Made by a program: the position numbers and the translations under genes
Shown here: positions 48,816 to 57,028 of the stretch, piece by piece
Layout: each line of letters opens with the position of its first letter
Position numbering within the stretch: position 1 is the first letter of the stretch
Notes under the pieces: model-generated
Told to the model about the DNA's origin: nothing
The model's input: the letters and a program-made list of their open reading frames with translations, nothing else
The model's database searches: none
Origin: JAHEKO01 sp965212505
GTDB taxonomy: Bacteria > Acidobacteriota > Thermoanaerobaculia > Multivoradales > JAHEKO01
Reading direction: 5' to 3'
Assembly: GCA_965212505.1 (NCBI GenBank)
Contig: OZ243123.1
Coordinates: 496,001-560,000 of the forward strand
Length of the DNA stretch: 64,000 nt

Positions 48816-49733
48816 CTAGCCGGCGACATCGGCGCCCGGGGCGCCCAAGCGTCGGATCGCCTCGACCAGCCAGTCGGCGGGTGGCGTACTGAAGGAGTAC
48901 GCGTGAATGCCGTCCGCGTCGAGCACGGCGACGAGGCCGGGGTGAGCCACGTCGCCGGTCCGCTCGTCTCGCTGGATCGGCATCTTCCAGGCTTCGAGCA
49001 CGGTGAGAACCTCTTCGACTGCGCCGGAGAGGACGTGTGAGTCGGGCACGCTCTCGAGCTGCCAGGCCCGGTGGAGTCGACCGAGGCCACTGGGAGTGTC
49101 TCGCCATGGGTCGATGCTGACCACCACCACCGCCAGCGGCTGGGGAGCGAGCTCCTGGGCCGCCTCGCGGACGGTTTTGACGAGCACCGGGCAGATGGTG
49201 AGGCAGTGTCCGAAGGCGAAGGTCACGAGGGTCGGCCGGCCGCGAAGCGAGGCCACCGTCACGCGCTCGCCCGTCTGGTTGACGAGGCCGAGCGGGGGGG
49301 CGGGTTCGTTGCCCACCGGATACCCCGCGGGAAGCGCCTGCAAGGCAACCGTTGAGGCATCGAAGACGGTGCCGGCCGCTCGCGCTTCGACAACCCTCTG
49401 GCCGACCCAGAGGGCGCCGAGTGACGGTGCGGCCGCGATCAGCGCAATCGCGAGTTGGCCGAGTCGGCGCCGCGCGAGCGTTGAAAACGCCCGTCGGAGG
49501 TCGCCGGCTAAAAGGGCGAGGAGCAGCCCGAGCATGGCGAGAGGGCTGATGATCAAAGCGCCCCAACCCCAGGCGGCGGGAAGTCCGTTCGGAAGGGTCC
49601 CGAAACAGACCACCCGAGCCTGCGCGAGCCAGCTGTCGGGCGCCGGGAGCGGTGCGAAGGCGAGCGCCCACCAGCCCAAGGTGATGACCAGCCAGGCCAT
49701 GAAGGCGCCGAGCGCGAAACGCGGTCCGAACAC
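48816..49733 (-). CDS. SCO1/SenC-family copper chaperone with membrane N-terminus
   Basis: The 305-residue product, from GTG behind GGAGGAAG, has several N-terminal helices (about 8-25, 55-80, 92-112). A thioredoxin-fold SCO domain follows: VTFAFGHCLTICPVLVKTVR gives the CxxxC copper site, VVSIDPWRDTPSGLGRLHRA the usual second motif, and DVAHPGLVAVLDADG the third copper ligand His. SCO proteins deliver copper to CuA, and it lies directly downstream of subunit I in the B-family oxidase operon. The multi-helix N-terminus is longer than in usual SCO proteins. Confidence 0.9.
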   Translation of the reverse strand: MFGPRFALGAFMAWLVITLGWWALAFAPLPAPDSWLAQARVVCFGTLPNGLPAAWGWGALIISPLAMLGLLLALLAGDLRRAFSTLARRRLGQLAIALIAAAPSLGALWVGQRVVEARAAGTVFDASTVALQALPAGYPVGNEPAPPLGLVNQTGERVTVASLRGRPTLVTFAFGHCLTICPVLVKTVREAAQELAPQPLAVVVVSIDPWRDTPSGLGRLHRAWQLESVPDSHVLSGAVEEVLTVLEAWKMPIQRDERTGDVAHPGLVAVLDADGIHAYSFSTPPADWLVEAIRRLGAPGADVAG

Positions 49734-49751
49734 GAAGGATCTTCCTCCGCC

Positions 49752-51479
49752 CTAGCCGATCTTCCAGACCAGAGACAGCAGCTTCCAGTTGGTGAAGTAA
49801 TACAGCACGAAGACCAGAAGGAAGATGCCGACCAGCACGACGGTGCCCGGTGCTCCCTTGGCATGAATCGCCTGTGCGTCGGCTCCGTCGTGGACCTGAG
49901 TCGGGAGCCTGACGAGGCCCTGCGGAACGCCGCGCATGCCGACCTTCAGGTCGTCGAAGTTGATGGTCTCGCCGAAGAAGACCGACTTGACGGCGATCAG
50001 CACGTAGAGGAGTCCACCGATGGCTGCGAGCATGCCGCCGATACCGACGCCCGCCATAAAGAGATCGACGGCCGGCGGAAACTCCTGGCGGAACGGTGCG
50101 TTGGCGAAGGTGATGTCCCAGTGCCGACGCGGCACTCCGAAGATGCCGGCGAAGGTCATCGAGACCGACATGAAGGTGATGCCGGCGCCGAAGATGTAGG
50201 GCTGCCACTTGGCCAGCTTCCAGAAGGCGACCTTCTTGCGGAAGATGAGGGGAATCACGTAGTAGGTGAGGGCCATGAAGGCGAGGGCTGTGCCGCCGAC
50301 CACGGTGGTGTGGAAGTGGCCGGGAATCCGCATCGTGTTGTGGGCGATGATGTTGATCTGCTCGGTACCGATGGTCACGCCGGTGACGCCACCCAGGAAG
50401 CCGAAGATGATCAGAGACAAGAAGAGGCCCGAGAAGCCTGGGTCACTCCAGGGTGCCTTCTTGAGCCATTCGAACTTGCCCTTCACGAAGCCGCGCATGC
50501 GCTGGCCGATCTCGAGCCCTGCCGGCACCGTGAAGCCGTGGATCATGCTTGCCAGCACCGCGAGGTACATGGCGTAGCTCGTGTTCCAGACCTTCCAGGT
50601 GGAACCCATCCCCGGATCCACGAGCAGGTGGTGCGCCGACGCCATCGAGATAAATCCAACGTAGAGCACAAACGCCCAGCGGGAGACCTTCTCGTTGAGG
50701 ACGACCGCGCCGACCGTGAGTCCGCCGAGTAGGTACCAGACGGCGACCATCGCGGCGACGTTGATCTGTTGAGAGGAGTGGCCGAGGCCCCACCAGAGGA
50801 GGCGGTAGACCTGGGCGTCCATCTCCATCAGGTTCATCGACCAGAGCCAGGTCGGAATGTAGACCGCTGCGCCGTGGAGGAGAGTGACGACGGCGATGAT
50901 CGCCGCGGCCAGCCCGCCGAAAGTGACCAGCGGCACCGAGCCTTCGTAGGACTTTTCTCTCTTGTTCACCACCAGGGCCGCGAAGAACAGCGCGCAGACG
51001 ATCAGCGCACCGACCGCGAAGAGGATGATCCCCAGGTAGTAGAGCGGGTCGGCCCGCAGCGGCACATATGACGTGAAGAGAACGTCTGCCCGGCCGGCGA
51101 AGACCATCCAGTCGACCATCCCCGCCCCGACGACCATCAGTGCGAACGCCAGCCAGCCCGCTTTGGGAGCCGGCAGCCGGCCGTTGAGTGCAATCGGTCC
51201 GGCAAAATAGAGCACCGCCATCTCGAAGAAGATGATGAAGAAGATCAGCATGTTGAGGCCGTGCGCCGTCAAGATGCGGTAGTACCAGGTGGCGTCGAGC
51301 AGGTGAACCGCCTGCCAGCGGGTGAGGGCCAGAAGGACGGCCGCACAGACTCCAATCAGAAAGCAGACGACCGCGACGACCGCGTTTACCTTGACCAGCA
51401 GTTCGGCGTCGCGGTTGACTCGGAGGCCGGTGACCTTGCAGCTACGGAAGAGGGATTCTGCAGTGGCGCTGACGCTCAT
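49752..51479 (-). CDS. B-family heme-copper oxidase subunit I lacking the active-site Tyr (NO-reductase-like)
   Basis: The 575-residue catalytic subunit of the heme-copper superfamily has low-spin heme ligands H73 (RILTAHGLNMLIFF) and H390, high-spin heme ligand H388 (IIAHNTMRIPGHFHTTVVGG, a B-family form) and CuB ligands H234, H283 and H284 (SMASAHHLLVDPG). In oxygen reductases H234 begins HPEVY or HPIVY, with Tyr cross-linked to His. Here it reads GLGHSSQQINVAAM, so Tyr is Gln238. Several B-family-derived nitric oxide reductases also lack this Tyr. NO reduction is therefore plausible but unproven. The start overlaps the subunit II stop by four bases. Confidence 0.88.
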   Translation of the reverse strand: MSVSATAESLFRSCKVTGLRVNRDAELLVKVNAVVAVVCFLIGVCAAVLLALTRWQAVHLLDATWYYRILTAHGLNMLIFFIIFFEMAVLYFAGPIALNGRLPAPKAGWLAFALMVVGAGMVDWMVFAGRADVLFTSYVPLRADPLYYLGIILFAVGALIVCALFFAALVVNKREKSYEGSVPLVTFGGLAAAIIAVVTLLHGAAVYIPTWLWSMNLMEMDAQVYRLLWWGLGHSSQQINVAAMVAVWYLLGGLTVGAVVLNEKVSRWAFVLYVGFISMASAHHLLVDPGMGSTWKVWNTSYAMYLAVLASMIHGFTVPAGLEIGQRMRGFVKGKFEWLKKAPWSDPGFSGLFLSLIIFGFLGGVTGVTIGTEQINIIAHNTMRIPGHFHTTVVGGTALAFMALTYYVIPLIFRKKVAFWKLAKWQPYIFGAGITFMSVSMTFAGIFGVPRRHWDITFANAPFRQEFPPAVDLFMAGVGIGGMLAAIGGLLYVLIAVKSVFFGETINFDDLKVGMRGVPQGLVRLPTQVHDGADAQAIHAKGAPGTVVLVGIFLLVFVLYYFTNWKLLSLVWKIG

Positions 51480-52045
51480 CGGGCACCTCCGGTGGCGGCG
51501 GCGCCGCTAGGTTCGACGACGATCTTGCCGATCATCAAGTGGTGCTGGATGCCGCAGAACTCGTTGCAGATCACCTTGTACTCCCCCGGCGAGTTCGGAG
51601 TGATGCGGAGGCCGTAGTCGTAGCCCGGCACGATCTGGAAGTTGACGTTGGCCGGGTAGAGACTGAAGCCGTGGTTGATATCGGTCGAGGAGAGATGGAG
51701 CGTGTAGCTCGCTCCCTCCTCGAGATGGATCACCGGCGTCCAGGCCCACATCGACGCCTGGAGGTAGACGTCGCTACCCGGCGGTGGCTTCACGACGGGA
51801 ATGCCGCTCTCCTCGCCGATCCTGTAGTCGTCGATGAACTGCCGGGTTCGCGCGGCGAAGGCCGCCGCGTCCACCCTCGAGCGAATACCGGACGGGTTCT
51901 GGCCGCCCTTGATATGCCAGATGGGCATCATGGCGAACAGCAACATGCACCAGACAAAGGCGATGATGATCCACACTCGTTCCTGCTTGGCGGCCGGCTT
52001 CCACCAGACGCCCTTGGGTGGGACGATCGCGGTATGCAAGCTCAT
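51476..52045 (-). CDS. Cytochrome c oxidase subunit II with CuA, single helix (B-family type)
   Basis: The 189-residue protein has one N-terminal helix (VWIIIAFVWCMLLFAMMPIW) and a cupredoxin domain. The CuA ligands are complete: H125 in TDINHGFSLYPANV, and C160, E162, C164, H168 and M171 in VICNEFCGIQHHLM. A single helix is typical of ba3-type enzymes, which also have a small IIa peptide, found just upstream. It accepts electrons from cytochrome c or a cupredoxin and passes them to the low-spin heme of subunit I. Confidence 0.93.
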   Translation of the reverse strand: MSLHTAIVPPKGVWWKPAAKQERVWIIIAFVWCMLLFAMMPIWHIKGGQNPSGIRSRVDAAAFAARTRQFIDDYRIGEESGIPVVKPPPGSDVYLQASMWAWTPVIHLEEGASYTLHLSSTDINHGFSLYPANVNFQIVPGYDYGLRITPNSPGEYKVICNEFCGIQHHLMIGKIVVEPSGAAATGGAR

Positions 52046-52061
52046 AGCGTGCTCCTCTCGG

Positions 52062-52226
52062 TCAGGGGAGTGGGGCTTCGGGAAGGCTGAGGATCTCGAC
52101 CAGCCCCCAGACCGTGTAGAACCCGAACATCACGACGAGTCCCAACAGCAGGAGGAGAAACGGTCTGTCGAAGAGCTTCTGCCCTGTCGGGATCTCTTCG
52201 GCTTCGGGCTTCAGCGGCTCGTCCAT
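52062..52226 (-). CDS. Small single-helix protein, probable subunit IIa of the B-family oxidase
   Basis: The 54-residue peptide starts at ATG 52226 behind an ideal AGGAGG. A polar N-terminus (MDEPLKPEAEEIPTGQ) is followed by one helix (FLLLLLGLVVMFGFYTVWGL). Its size, single helix and position just before subunit II match the small IIa peptide of ba3-type oxidases, which replaces the second helix of subunit II. The sequence is too short to be certain. Confidence 0.65.
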   Translation of the reverse strand: MDEPLKPEAEEIPTGQKLFDRPFLLLLLGLVVMFGFYTVWGLVEILSLPEAPLP

Positions 52227-52384
52227 GGAGGCCTCCTTTGGCGCCGCAAACGGTCCGGAGGAGAGTCCCGGAACGCAGTGAGTGGATACTCGAACTGTAG
52301 GGGATCCCAGGGCTGAGGGAACCGCGACAGGAGGCGGTATGGCTGCCCACCCGGGCGGGTGGGGGCGAGCGACGTCGCGCTCGG

Positions 52385-53137
52385 CTAGCGGCCGAGTGTC
52401 TTCTCGATGAACGCCTGCATCGCGGCGCGAATCTCGGGGTCTCCCCAGACGCGGGCGATGTCGTCGTCGAAGCGCCCATTCTGGCGAGCCAGGAGGGCGA
52501 GCACCGGTTCCTGCATCTGCCGCTTGGTCAGTTCGAACGACACGGTCGGTGGCGCTCCCCAGCGACCGGCGGTGGCGACCGCCCGATCCACGAGCTCCTC
52601 GCTCGGCACGAGCTCGTTGGCAAAACCGATCGCGAGCGCTTCGTCGACGGGGAACAGACGACCGCTGTAGGCGAACTCGCGGGCCCGCTGGCCGCCGACC
52701 GCCTGGCGGACCATCTCGAGTGGAGCGGGGGGGAAGGGCACGCCTACCGGGAGTTCGGTGATGCCGAACTTGGCGCGCCCTTCGGCCACCATCCGATAGT
52801 CGCAAGCGCAGGCGATCACGAAGCCGCCGGCGATCGCGTGGCCGTTGACGGCCGCGACGACCGGTCGAGGGAAGGAGAAGAGGTCCTTGAGCGCACGGTC
52901 GAGCGCGGGCAGGAGACGCTCGAGATAGTCGTCGTTCTCGCCGAGGAGCCGCACGAGGTCCAGGCCGGCGGAGAAGTTGCGGCCGGTGCCGGTGAGCACC
53001 ACGCCCCTCGGGGGAGAGTTGCGCAACACGTCGAGCTGCTCGCTCATCGCCTCGAGGAGCTCGACGTCGATGGCGTTGACTTTGCCGTGCTCGATTCTCA
53101 GAATCTCGACTTCGTTTCGGGTCTCGCGAACGATCAT
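52385..53137 (-). CDS. Enoyl-CoA hydratase/isomerase family protein
   Basis: The 250-residue crotonase-fold product shows the oxyanion motifs GTGRNFSAGLDLVRLLG and AVNGHAIAGGFVIACACDYR. An acid residue is present in AKFGITELPVGVPFP, where many hydratases carry their catalytic Glu. A typical N-terminal beta segment is seen (EVEILRIEHGKVNAID). It is eight bases downstream of the hydrolase gene and probably co-transcribed with it. The exact acyl-CoA substrate is unknown. Confidence 0.83.
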   Translation of the reverse strand: MIVRETRNEVEILRIEHGKVNAIDVELLEAMSEQLDVLRNSPPRGVVLTGTGRNFSAGLDLVRLLGENDDYLERLLPALDRALKDLFSFPRPVVAAVNGHAIAGGFVIACACDYRMVAEGRAKFGITELPVGVPFPPAPLEMVRQAVGGQRAREFAYSGRLFPVDEALAIGFANELVPSEELVDRAVATAGRWGAPPTVSFELTKRQMQEPVLALLARQNGRFDDDIARVWGDPEIRAAMQAFIEKTLGR

Positions 53138-53145
53138 GGCGTCTC

Positions 53146-53979
53146 CTAGCGCAGGGAGTTCAGAAACCAGCTCTGGGTGGCGTTGAGAGCTTGAATGAGC
53201 GCCGGTGTCGGGCCGGCGAAGGGGTGTTTGGCGCCAAACGTGTGGTCGGCGCCTTCGACGAGCAGGAGTTCGGCTTTGGCTCCGGTCGCGCTCGCGAGCG
53301 CCTCGGCCTCGACGACCGGCACGGTCGGGTCGTTCTCGCCGTGAACGATCAGCCAGGGGGAGGACCGCCGACGGGCGGCTGCGGTCAGGTCGTAGCGTTC
53401 GAGGTTGGCTTCGAGGTCGTCGAGCACCGAGACGTCGAGCGCCACGGTCTGGCCGGTGCGTGCGTTGACGATCGGCAGACCGCCCTCGCGCCGCCAGGCC
53501 TCCTTGTCCCGGTCGGCAATTCGGTCGAACGTGCTCACCGCAGCCCAGGTGACGAGCACCTTGATCTCTTTCGAAGCGGCTGCCGCGAGCAGCGCAACCC
53601 CGCCCCCGCGGCTGTGGCCGAGGACCCCGATGCGCTCTCGGTCGATCCGTCCCGGTGCGATCTCGGTATCGAGAGCCTCGACAACTCGCTGGAGATCCTC
53701 GAGGTCGCGACCGGCGGTGGCTCGAGAGAACGCCGCGGTATCGGTGACCAGTTCGTCGCCGGGCTGCATGCCGCTACCGCCGAAGTTGAAACGCACGGCC
53801 GCGAGACCGCGCAGCGCCATCAGCTCCGCGACGTAGGGAAAGAAGCCCCACTCCATGAAGCCCTTGAAGCCGTGGCAGATGACGACCACCGCCCGCGCAC
53901 CGTCGCGATCTGGGAGCGTCACCTCTCCGTGAAGACGGGTCTCGCCCGAGCGCAGCTCGAACGTCTCGGTCGTCGGCAT
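53146..53979 (-). CDS. Alpha/beta hydrolase (esterase/aminopeptidase-like)
   Basis: The 277-residue cytoplasmic hydrolase has all three catalytic elements: oxyanion strand VVVICHGFKGFMEWGFFPYV, nucleophile in ERIGVLGHSRGGGVALLAAA (Ser), Asp in WLIVHGENDPTVPVVEA and His in LLVEGADHTFGAKHPF. It resembles serine hydrolases of the DUF1100/YheT-like neighbourhood. It is divergent from the ygfZ-like gene with 34 bases between starts. No substrate can be assigned. Confidence 0.82.
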   Translation of the reverse strand: MPTTETFELRSGETRLHGEVTLPDRDGARAVVVICHGFKGFMEWGFFPYVAELMALRGLAAVRFNFGGSGMQPGDELVTDTAAFSRATAGRDLEDLQRVVEALDTEIAPGRIDRERIGVLGHSRGGGVALLAAAASKEIKVLVTWAAVSTFDRIADRDKEAWRREGGLPIVNARTGQTVALDVSVLDDLEANLERYDLTAAARRRSSPWLIVHGENDPTVPVVEAEALASATGAKAELLLVEGADHTFGAKHPFAGPTPALIQALNATQSWFLNSLR

Positions 53980-54013
53980 CGGCCGAGTCTACCGGCCAGA
54001 GTACAATCGCGAC

Positions 54014-55117
54014 GTGCCCGAAGAAGAATCCGCCCCGGTGGGGGCGGTCGCGCTGGCGGAGCTCCACCAGAGGCTGGGAGGACGCCTCCAGGAGACCTCC
54101 GTGGGCGTCGAGCTGCCGATCGACTACGGCTCTTCAGAAGAGGAGTACGGAGCGTTGCGCCGCTCGTCTGGTGTCTCCGACCGATCGTGGGCACCGACCC
54201 TCGAGATGATCGGCGAGGATCGCGTTCGTTTCCTCAACGGCCTCGTCACCTGCGACGTCGCGGAGACGCCGGCCGGAGAGGGCTGTTACGGGTTCTTCAC
54301 CGATCCCAAAGGCAAGATCCTTGCGGACGTGGCCGTTCTGGTTTCGAAGGATCGGCTTCTCCTCGAACTGCCGCCTTGGAGTGCGACCACCGTCCGCGAG
54401 CATCTCGAAAAGTACGTCATCACCGACCGGGTCGAAATTCGTGAGGTGGACGATCTGGTGGCCATCGCCATTGCCGGGCCGACCGCCGGTCGCTGCCTGG
54501 AGCGGCTCACCGGTGTCGAACTGCCTCGAGACAGCTGGCATCATGGCCCGGCGACGCTGGCCGGCCTGCACGTCGACGTCTGTAGCCACCCTCGCCTCGG
54601 AGCGCCCGGGTTTGTCGTACGCGTCGAGCGCGACGCGGCGGAGAGCCTCTTCGCCGATCTCGCCGACCGCAAGGCGGGCTCGGAACTCACCGCCGTCGGC
54701 CACGGAGCCATGGAGGTGGCGCGGGTCGAGGGCGGATGGGCAATCCCGGGCATCGATCTCGATCCCAAGACGCTCCCCCAGGAGACCGGCTGGACAGACT
54801 CCGTGAGTTACACCAAGGGTTGCTACCTGGGTCAGGAGATCGTCGCCCGCGTGCACTACCGAGGGGGCGTCAACCGCCACCTTCGTGGCCTCCGCTTCGA
54901 GGCGACCGAGCCGCCGCCGGCCGGAGTTGCGGTGCGTCTCGCGGACGAGACGGTCGGAGTCGTGACCAGCCCCGTGCTTTCACCCGAGCTGGGACAGCCG
55001 ATCGCTCTCGCCATCATCCATCGCAAGGCGGCCGAGCCGGAGGGGTGGGTCGAGGTGGATGGCGTCGGCGAGGCACGAGTGACGGAGCTTCCGTTCTTCC
55101 ATACCGGCGTCGCGTGA
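54014..55117 (+). CDS. ygfZ: YgfZ/GcvT-fold folate-binding protein
   Basis: The 367-residue protein, from GTG, has the aminomethyltransferase fold and the YgfZ signature KGCYLGQEIVARVHYRG (Cys within K-G-C-Y-x-G-Q-E). Other landmarks are RVRFLNGLVTCDVAETPAGE and FFTDPKGKILADVAVLV. YgfZ uses tetrahydrofolate to support or repair certain Fe-S enzymes. The nearby ErpA-like gene on the opposite strand fits an Fe-S theme. The family call is firm. Confidence 0.92.
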   Translation: MPEEESAPVGAVALAELHQRLGGRLQETSVGVELPIDYGSSEEEYGALRRSSGVSDRSWAPTLEMIGEDRVRFLNGLVTCDVAETPAGEGCYGFFTDPKGKILADVAVLVSKDRLLLELPPWSATTVREHLEKYVITDRVEIREVDDLVAIAIAGPTAGRCLERLTGVELPRDSWHHGPATLAGLHVDVCSHPRLGAPGFVVRVERDAAESLFADLADRKAGSELTAVGHGAMEVARVEGGWAIPGIDLDPKTLPQETGWTDSVSYTKGCYLGQEIVARVHYRGGVNRHLRGLRFEATEPPPAGVAVRLADETVGVVTSPVLSPELGQPIALAIIHRKAAEPEGWVEVDGVGEARVTELPFFHTGVA

Positions 55118-55126
55118 CGCCGTTAG

Positions 55127-55156
55127 ATTTTTCTTTCTCTTTTTTCTTTCGGAGGA
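55127..55156 (+). promoter_or_regulatory. Polypyrimidine leader and strong ribosome site of the aquaporin gene
   Basis: An almost pure T/C stretch of about 24 bases (55127-55150, TTTTTCTTTCTC type) is followed by GGAGG five bases before the ATG. The run could be a weak terminator for ygfZ or an unstructured translation-enhancing leader. It stands out against the GC-rich background. Confidence 0.4.
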
Positions 55157-55160
55157 ACCT

Positions 55161-55838
55161 ATGAAGGAGAGCATGTCAAAAGCGCTCGTTGCCGAATTTG
55201 TCGGAACGTTCGCCCTGATCTTCATCGGCGCCGGAGCCGGCGCACTCGGGATCGGTGGGTTGCTCGGAGTAGCGCTCGCCCACGGCTTCGTGATCGTCGG
55301 GTTCGCCTACGCGTACGGCCACATTTCGGGCACTCACATCAACCCGGCGGTGACGCTGGGCGTCTGGGTGGCCGGCAAAGTCGACGCGCCTCGAGCGTTC
55401 TCGTACATCGTCTTTCAGCTGCTCGGCGGCATCGCTGGCGCGCTCGCGCTGAGTTGGGTGCTCGGCGGTGCCGAGACGGGGCTCGGGGCCACGATGCTCG
55501 CCAAGGATCTGGCCGTCGGTGGCACCTCGATCACCATTACCCCCGTCGTCGGCCTTTTCGTCGAGGCGCTCTTGACCTTCTTCCTCGTGAATACGGTCCT
55601 GAACGCGGCCATCTCGGGCAAGGCGGGACAGATGGCCGGTCTGGCCATCGGACTGACGCTTGTGTTCGCAATCCTGGCCGGCGGGCCACTGACCGGAGCG
55701 AGCCTCAACCCGGCGCGGACGCTGGGGCCGGCCATCGCGTCAGGAAACTTCGCCGACCTCTGGGTCTACCTGGTCGGACCGATTCTGGGCGCAGCTGTGG
55801 CCGCGATGCTCTATCGAGGCGTCTTGGCGGAGGACTAG
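55161..55838 (+). CDS. Aquaporin (MIP family)
   Basis: The 225-residue six-helix channel has both NPA boxes: GHISGTHINPAVTLGVW and TGASLNPARTLGPAIASG. The second box carries the Arg of the selectivity filter (NPAR), typical of water-selective AqpZ/AqpM-like channels. The length is right for the family. It likely passes water and perhaps small neutral solutes. The start ATG is preceded by a clean GGAGGAACCT site. Confidence 0.94.
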   Translation: MKESMSKALVAEFVGTFALIFIGAGAGALGIGGLLGVALAHGFVIVGFAYAYGHISGTHINPAVTLGVWVAGKVDAPRAFSYIVFQLLGGIAGALALSWVLGGAETGLGATMLAKDLAVGGTSITITPVVGLFVEALLTFFLVNTVLNAAISGKAGQMAGLAIGLTLVFAILAGGPLTGASLNPARTLGPAIASGNFADLWVYLVGPILGAAVAAMLYRGVLAED

Positions 55839-55842
55839 CCGC

Positions 55843-56253
55843 TCAGACCGCGAACGAGGAGCCGCAGCCGCAGGTGCCGGTGGCCTTGGGATTGTTGAAC
55901 TTGAATCCCGCGCCGGTCATGCCGAGGACGTAGTCGATCTCGGTTCCCTGGAGGTAGCGAGCGCTCACCGCGTCGACGAAGACGCGCAGGTCGTCGTACT
56001 CGAGCACGAAGTCGTTGTCGCGTGCGTCGAGTTCGAAGTCGAGCGCGTACTCGAATCCGCTGCAGCCGCCTCCTCGGACGGCGACCCGCAAACCGCTGAC
56101 CGGGTCGAGCTTCTCCTGCTCGCGCGTGATCTTGATCATGTCCACGGCCTTCTGCGTCAGGCGCAGCGGGCCGGCGGCCGCGTCCGGTTGCGGCATCTCG
56201 GGAGCCGGCGCCATCTCTGGGCTGGTCTCGGGGGTCTGGTTTTCAGCGCTCAT
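55843..56253 (-). CDS. ErpA/IscA (HesB-type) iron-sulfur carrier with extended N-terminus
   Basis: The 136-residue A-type Fe-S carrier has its three conserved Cys in VRGGGCSGFEYALDF and TGTCGCGSSFAV at the C-terminus. The start of the domain is RLTQKAVDMIKITREQE. A Pro/Glu-rich N-terminal tail of about 30 residues is extra. ATG 56253 has GAGGAG upstream. It delivers [2Fe-2S]/[4Fe-4S] clusters to apo-proteins, needed for the many Fe-S proteins here. It is convergent with the aquaporin gene (4-base gap). Confidence 0.92.
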   Translation of the reverse strand: MSAENQTPETSPEMAPAPEMPQPDAAAGPLRLTQKAVDMIKITREQEKLDPVSGLRVAVRGGGCSGFEYALDFELDARDNDFVLEYDDLRVFVDAVSARYLQGTEIDYVLGMTGAGFKFNNPKATGTCGCGSSFAV

Positions 56254-56342
56254 CAGTCGGTCACTCCTCGTTGGAACCTCTAGCTCACGATAGTCAGAAC
56301 CTCGACCGACTGTCAATTGATTCCACGCAATAGGATGGAGCC

Positions 56343-57017
56343 GTGCCACGAACAGTCCTGTTCGGCTACGAGGGGGTGTTGGTCGACCTCGAGGCCGCTC
56401 GGTTTCGCGCCCTGAAGGCGGTTCTCTTCGGCGAGGGGATCGCGATGCCGAACCTGGAGGAAGACCCGTTCCGACCTCCCTACGACGCTTGGCTGGGAAC
56501 GGTTCTCGGCCGGACGCACGGCGAGTTCGAGCCGGCGCTTCCGACCCGACTGATGGCGCGCGCCGAGGCCGCCTACCGCCTGGAGCTACGAGATCGGGGG
56601 CCCCAGTGGGTGCCTGGAGCGGTGGATGCCGTGAGGAAGGTCGCTAGCCGAGGCCAGGACCTGGGCGTCGTCGCCGGGGTGCCTCGCTCGGAGCTCAGCG
56701 AAGCGCTCGAGCGGGCAGGCCTGCGAGACAGCGTTCGGGTCCTGGTGACGGCGGAAGACGTTGAGAGCACCGTCGCCGGCTCTTCGGGGCATCTCGTGGC
56801 GATGGTTCGTCTCAACACGCAGCCACCTCTTCCGGAGCGGCTCATTCATCCGCACGAGGTGGTCGCCGTCGAGGGCACCGTCGCGAGCTTGAAAGCGGCG
56901 CAGTCGGCTGGCCTACGGAGCGTTGCCGTGGGTCTAGGAAGTGACGAGAGGCAGACGGCGGATCTGTCGATCGCAGGGCTCGAGGAACTCGATCTGTCGT
57001 TCCTCGGATCGGGATAA
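56343..57017 (+). CDS. HAD-fold protein with degenerate catalytic motif
   Basis: A GTG start gives 224 residues. The overall HAD plan is visible: an N-terminal strand RTVLFGYEGVLVDLEAARFR, a helical cap, a middle DLGVVAGVPRSELSEALERA and a late VAVEGTVASLKAAQSAGL. Motif I is FGYEGVLVD, so both catalytic Asp of DxDGT are replaced (Gly and Glu), and the late motif has EGT instead of DS/DD. Normal phosphatase chemistry is unlikely, and binding or regulation is more probable. It lies 11 bases before the thymidine kinase gene. Confidence 0.75.
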   Translation: MPRTVLFGYEGVLVDLEAARFRALKAVLFGEGIAMPNLEEDPFRPPYDAWLGTVLGRTHGEFEPALPTRLMARAEAAYRLELRDRGPQWVPGAVDAVRKVASRGQDLGVVAGVPRSELSEALERAGLRDSVRVLVTAEDVESTVAGSSGHLVAMVRLNTQPPLPERLIHPHEVVAVEGTVASLKAAQSAGLRSVAVGLGSDERQTADLSIAGLEELDLSFLGSG

Positions 57018-57028
57018 ACTCGCCGCTC

